The notes under the pieces were generated by a model, which worked only from the letters and a program-made list of their open reading frames with translations, was not told where the DNA came from and did not search any database. Shown here piece after piece: positions 61,201 through 64,000 of a stretch of DNA of 64,000 bases. Source of the stretch: Maricaulis sp965228215. GTDB taxonomy: Bacteria > Pseudomonadota > Alphaproteobacteria > Caulobacterales > Maricaulaceae. Each line of letters opens with the position of its first letter. The stretch's first letter is position 1. The stretch is from assembly GCA_965228215.1 (NCBI GenBank), contig OZ245800.1, positions 186,001 through 250,000 of the forward strand, written 5' to 3'. Both the position numbers and the translations under genes were made by a program.

Positions 61201-61804
61201 CCTGCTCAATCCACGCCCGCCCGCCGCTGTCGTGGCGGGCAATGTCGAGACCAGCCAGCTGGTCGTCGACGCCCTGTTCGGAGCGACCGGACGGCTGGCC
61301 GCCTGCCAGGGCACGATGAACAATCTCACCTTCGGCAATGATCGCCACCAGTATTACGAGACGATCTGTGGCGGAGCCGGTGCAGGACTGCTGGCAGACG
61401 GCCAGGGTTTTGCCGGCAAATCGGCTATCCACACCCACATGACAAACAGCCGTATGACGGACCCGGAAGTGCTGGAACGGCGTTTTCCTGTTCAAGTGAT
61501 ACATCACGAACGCCGCACAGGCTCCGGCGGCACAGGGAAATTTCCCGGCGGGGACGGTAGCGTTAGAAAACTTCTTTTCCGGGAAGCGATGGAGGTCGCC
61601 CTGCTCTCCTCGCGGCGGGCGGAAACCCCGTTCGGCCTGGATGGCGGCGGCGACGGCAAGCCCGGCCAACAGCGCGTGATCCGGGTCGATGGCAGCACGC
61701 AGGATCTGGACGGCCTGTTCCGGATCGACGTATCGCCCGGGGATGCCGTGGAAGTATGCACGCCGGGCGGCGGCGGCCATGGTGCCGGAAACGCTAAGGA
61801 TTAA
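58217..61804 (+). CDS. 5-oxoprolinase (ATP-hydrolysing), HyuA-HyuB fusion
   Basis: A 1195-residue single-chain enzyme of the eukaryote-like 5-oxoprolinase type, which opens 5-oxoproline to glutamate using ATP. The N-terminal hydantoinase A half (to about residue 690) has DRGGTFTDVIGRSPDG, KMGTTVATNALLERKG and GFDMGGTSTDVSRFDG; the hydantoinase B half has RTAHSVNIKERLDFSCAVFD, GAAGAGLLADGQGFAG-like and HTHMTNSRMTDPEVLE. Length matches OPLAH. A lone gene, preceded by AGGAG. Confidence 0.94.
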   Translation: MADTPRLEWEFWIDRGGTFTDVIGRSPDGQLHALKLLSESPDYADAATEGVRRLSGSKPVGAVKMGTTVATNALLERKGAPTVFLVTRGFSDLLVIGDQTRPDIFALDIQRPDPLHDRVIEIDERLDADGEIQEELDEDAVRTALEAAKRDGFEAVAIALMHSYGNDAHERRLERMALEAGFATVIRSSEASPLVKIVPRASTTVLDAYLTPVLRDYVGRVDEGLDGIPLYFMQSSGGLAPAAGFHARDAVLSGPAGGVVGMARTAMAAGHPKVIGFDMGGTSTDVSRFDGEHYERVQETRVAGQRLRAPMMAVHTVAAGGGSLLTFDGERARVGPESAGAMPGPAGYGRGGPAAVTDANIVLGRVQADWFPKVFGQNGDEALDVEASRKALSDLADLMGLDSAEDAAEGFLAVAIESMAQAIKQISIAQGVNPAHYALSAFGGAGAQHACKVADALGMETVLIHPYAGLLSALGIGLAEIRETRSAAVEQAFDTENRIAAETARDLREAARRSLIEQGFDPDLIRTRSEWRLRVAGSDTSIAVSEADSASMQDAFEHQHARLFGFRPDADYVVESVSVDAEADPPGSRDWRVDLADTGGEVTPVASAPVYASGEWQDVPVYALADFGAGSEAAGPALIMEPNSTIVLDDGWTARRLPDGMLELTRATSLTMARAGVELDPIRLELFNQRFMSVAEQMGVALERTAHSVNIKERLDFSCAVFDADGGLVANAPHMPVHLGSMSASVRSAAEAHPDLGPGDAVAVNAPYDGGTHLPDITIVTPVHDTETGERLFYVASRGHHADVGGIAPGSMPPFSTDIDEEGVQFRNVKIMAGGKFLDDITRDVLASGRYPARNPDQNIADLKAQLAACARGAEELHRLVADNGLDVVKAYMGHVQDNAERAVRRVLGALTDGQHSVRLDDGAEIRVAIKVDQSARTAVVDFTGTSAQRTSNFNAPASVARAAVLYVFRCLVGDAIPLNEGCLKPIELIIPEGCLLNPRPPAAVVAGNVETSQLVVDALFGATGRLAACQGTMNNLTFGNDRHQYYETICGGAGAGLLADGQGFAGKSAIHTHMTNSRMTDPEVLERRFPVQVIHHERRTGSGGTGKFPGGDGSVRKLLFREAMEVALLSSRRAETPFGLDGGGDGKPGQQRVIRVDGSTQDLDGLFRIDVSPGDAVEVCTPGGGGHGAGNAKD

Positions 61805-61816
61805 ACCTTTGCAATC

Positions 61817-61834
61817 TTCCGATCCGGATCGGAA
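61817..61834. promoter_or_regulatory. 18-base perfect palindrome
   Basis: TTCCGATCCGGATCGGAA lies between the 5-oxoprolinase stop and the fasciclin gene. A second hairpin (CCGGCGGC/GCCGCCGG, 61885-61903) is 33 bases before the fasciclin ATG. Either could be an operator or a mRNA structure; neither has a U-run. Confidence 0.35.
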
Positions 61835-61936
61835 TCCGGCTCGTAAGTCCCCACGTCACATGCATGAGACAGCCTTGTCACGGGCCGGCGGCCTCGCCGC
61901 CGGTCACCCCCAAGCCCCGATTAAAAGGAGCGCACA

Positions 61937-62473
61937 ATGCGTCTCATCTCCACGCTTGCCCTGACGGCAGCCCTCTTCTCCGCCCCGGCCTTCGCAGGCG
62001 ATAATTCGCAAGTGAAGAAAATGTCCGACCATCATGGTCATCACGGGTCCCAGATGCAGGCCGCCGACATTGTCGACACCGCCGTTGGCGCCGGTCAGTT
62101 CAACACGCTGGTTGCCGCTGTCCAGGCTGCCGGTCTTGTCGACACGCTGAAGGGCGATGGCCCGTTCACCGTCTTCGCCCCGCTGGATACGGCCTTCGCC
62201 GGTCTGCCGGAAGGTGAAGTCGCCCGCCTGCTCGAGCCGCAGAACCGCCACGAGCTCGTCGACATCCTGACCTTCCACGTCGTGCCGGGTGCTGTCACCT
62301 CGGACCAGCTGGCCGGTCGCATTCTCTCGGTCGAGACGGTTGAAGGTTCCAATGTGCTGATCGACGCCACCGATGGTGTCCGCGTCGGCAATGCCCAGGT
62401 CGTCCAGGCCGACATCCGCACGTCCAACGGCATCATTCACGTCGTCGACCGCGTGATCATCCCGTCCAGCTAA
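61937..62473 (+). CDS. Secreted fasciclin-domain protein
   Basis: A 178-residue protein with a signal peptide (MRLISTLALTAALFSAPAFA; likely cleaved after AFA), a His-rich linker (DHHGHHGSQ) and one fasciclin (FAS1) domain: DIVDTAVGAGQFNTLVAAVQ, GPFTVFAPLDTAFAGLPEG, LVDILTFHVVPGAVTSDQLA and GIIHVVDRVIIP. It should be periplasmic or extracellular and adhesive. AAAAGGAG precedes the ATG. The His-rich part could bind metal. Confidence 0.93.
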   Translation: MRLISTLALTAALFSAPAFAGDNSQVKKMSDHHGHHGSQMQAADIVDTAVGAGQFNTLVAAVQAAGLVDTLKGDGPFTVFAPLDTAFAGLPEGEVARLLEPQNRHELVDILTFHVVPGAVTSDQLAGRILSVETVEGSNVLIDATDGVRVGNAQVVQADIRTSNGIIHVVDRVIIPSS

Positions 62474-62481
62474 GGATCAGA

Positions 62482-62506
62482 GCGGAGCCTTTCCCTCGGG
62501 CTCCGC
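62482..62506. terminator. Hairpin between convergent genes
   Basis: GCGGAGCC (62482-62489) pairs with GGCTCCGC (62499-62506) around a 9-base loop, in the 67-base gap where the fasciclin gene and the RimB-RimK gene converge. No strong U-run on either strand. Confidence 0.5.
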
Positions 62507-62540
62507 ACCCGATCCCTGGCACTGATCCCCCGGCGCTGTT

Positions 62541-63926
62541 TCAACCCCTCGGAACACGGCGCCGGGCGATCGCCCGGGCATGGGTCTCGATATATTCGAC
62601 GATCAGCCCCGCCACATCCTTGCCCGAGATCCGCTCGACGCCCTCCAGGCCCGGCGAGGAATTGACCTCCAGGATTTTCGGCCCTGCCGCAGATCGCAGC
62701 AGATCCACCCCGGCAACCGACAGGCCCAGCGCTTTCGATGCCCGCACCGCAGCCGATCTTTCCTGCTTGGTGATCCGGACCTTCTTCGCGGACCCGCCGC
62801 GGTGCAGGTTGGAGCGGAACTCCCCCTCCTCCGCCTGGCGCATCATGGTCGCCACGACCCGGCCGCCGACCACGAAACAGCGGATATCCGCGCCGTCCGC
62901 TTCCTTGACGAATTCCTGCACGATGAAATTGGCTTCCAGACCGCGGAAGGCATCGATCACGGATTCGGCCGCCTTGCGCGTCTCCGCCAGTACGACACCC
63001 TTGCCCTGCGTGCTTTCCAGCAATTTCACCACCAGGGGCGCGGAGCCGACATGCGAGATGATGTTGCGTGTGTCCTTGGGTGAATGGGCAAAGGCCGTCA
63101 CGGGCATGTTGATGCCCGCGCGGGCCAGGATCTGGTGGGCGTAGAGCTTGTCGCGCGACGCGCCTATCGCCTCGGCGACATTGAGACAATAGGCCCCCAT
63201 CATCGAGAATTGCCGCAGCACGGCCATGCCGTAGGACGTCATCGACGCGCCGATGCGCGGGATGATGGCGTCATAGGCCGGCAGGGGTTTGCCGTCGTAA
63301 TAGACCTTGGGATCCGAGGCATCGATTGCCAGCGTGCAACGCGCCGTATTGACCATTTCCACCACATGGCCGCGCGCCTCGGCGGCGTCCTTCAGGCGTT
63401 GCGAGGAGTAATTCTTCGGTTCGCGGGTCAGGATGGCAATGCGCAGCGGGCGTTTGACGGGCCGGCGGCGCGGGAAATCCTTGTAGGCCTGGTAGGACAG
63501 TTCGCCCTGCGCGTAGGAGGTCGCCGGATTGACCACCATGTCGGGCAGGATCGCCTGGCGGCCCAGCAGCATGCGATAGGCCATGCTCTCGCGATTGGTC
63601 AGGGTCAGCTCGACAGGCCAGGTCCGGTCGCCTATCTGGACCGGCGTCTCGATCACCCAGCGTAGTTCGCGCTCGCCGTTGGACGAGGTCACTTCCCGCC
63701 GGTCGACCGCCGGAGCCGAACAGATCACCTCGATCTCGGGCTTTTCCGGAATGGGATGCAGGATGAAGCGGACCTGCGGCGTTTCCAGCGGACCGAAGGG
63801 TTCGACCGAGACGGCATGCAGAGCCGAAGTCCGGGCCCCGGTATCCACCTTGGCCTTGATCGCCGGCAGGCCGAGCGTGGGAAATTGCGCCCACTCTTCC
63901 CAGCCGAGAACGAATTGATCGTCCAT
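62541..63926 (-). CDS. Fused RimB-like protease and RimK-like glutamate ligase
   Basis: A 461-residue two-domain protein. Residues 1-150 are a retropepsin-like RimB/ATP-dependent zinc protease domain (GWEEWAQFPTLGLPAIKAKV with DTGARTSALHA at 28-38). Residues 160-455 are a RimK ATP-grasp domain (AEAIGASRDKLYAHQILARA; LVVKLLESTQGKGVV; FRSNLHRGGSAKK; ILEVNSSPGLEGVE). RimK adds glutamates to ribosomal protein S6, RimB trims them; fusion links both acts. GGGGAG 7 bases upstream fixes the ATG. The gene is complete. Confidence 0.85.
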   Translation of the reverse strand: MDDQFVLGWEEWAQFPTLGLPAIKAKVDTGARTSALHAVSVEPFGPLETPQVRFILHPIPEKPEIEVICSAPAVDRREVTSSNGERELRWVIETPVQIGDRTWPVELTLTNRESMAYRMLLGRQAILPDMVVNPATSYAQGELSYQAYKDFPRRRPVKRPLRIAILTREPKNYSSQRLKDAAEARGHVVEMVNTARCTLAIDASDPKVYYDGKPLPAYDAIIPRIGASMTSYGMAVLRQFSMMGAYCLNVAEAIGASRDKLYAHQILARAGINMPVTAFAHSPKDTRNIISHVGSAPLVVKLLESTQGKGVVLAETRKAAESVIDAFRGLEANFIVQEFVKEADGADIRCFVVGGRVVATMMRQAEEGEFRSNLHRGGSAKKVRITKQERSAAVRASKALGLSVAGVDLLRSAAGPKILEVNSSPGLEGVERISGKDVAGLIVEYIETHARAIARRRVPRG

Positions 63927-64000
63927 GCCTGCTCTCCCCACACTCATGACGGGCCGCACAATACGCGGCTCGTATTATCAACTAGGCATTCACGGGGACG

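Overview
The window reads as high-GC chromosomal DNA of an alphaproteobacterium. The best fit is a Caulobacterales/Maricaulales-type organism close to Maricaulis or the Hyphomonadaceae. The evidence is an RcGTA-type gene transfer agent (GTA) cluster, a meso-diaminopimelate-type dcw cluster next to rnpB, candidate CtrA (TTAACCAT; TTAA-N7-TTAA) and CcrM (GANTC) sites upstream of mraZ and ftsZ, and an alphaproteobacterial LexA box (GTTC-N7-GTTC type). The genus is an inference from gene content only.

Region 1 (1-9989, minus strand) is a GTA structural cluster running from the gp14 peptidase (cut by the window edge) back to a gp1-like small terminase. A gp7-type adaptor is not in its expected place. 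Three overlapping small membrane-protein genes sit on the opposite strand between major capsid and connector. Three copies of one ~140 bp palindromic repeat sit in or beside the cluster, all in intergenic gaps.

Region 2 (10268-19488) holds a RusA-like resolvase, fumC, a DUF4169 protein, two tandem paralogues of unknown function, an alkyladenine glycosylase, a ribbon-helix-helix protein, a secreted unknown, an ArsR/SRPBCC pair with a clear promoter and operator, a ClC channel, and three small genes ending in a bacteriohemerythrin.

Region 3 (19629-27478) holds a UvrD/PcrA helicase behind a LexA box, PrmA, aminopeptidase P, and two related lipoproteins flanking an unknown protein.

Region 4 (27489-52947, minus strand) is one long co-directional block. 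Read in the direction of transcription it is mraZ, rsmH, ftsL, ftsI, murE, murF, mraY, murD, ftsW, murG, murC, murB, a tyrosine-phosphatase-like gene, ddl, ftsQ, ftsA, a STAS-like gene, ftsZ, lpxC, bamD, recN and ligA. Most dcw junctions overlap by 4 bases. The block makes and divides the cell envelope; the phosphatase and the STAS-like gene are unusual passengers.

Region 5 (52948-64000) holds the mraZ control region (MraZ box and CtrA-like palindrome), RNase P RNA, a candidate structured plus-strand RNA with its own promoter and terminator, an AmpD-like amidase with an EamA transporter, a CE15-like lipoprotein esterase, a DjlA-like co-chaperone, 5-oxoprolinase, a secreted fasciclin protein, and a fused RimB-RimK-type protein. 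No tRNA, CRISPR array or insertion sequence was seen.
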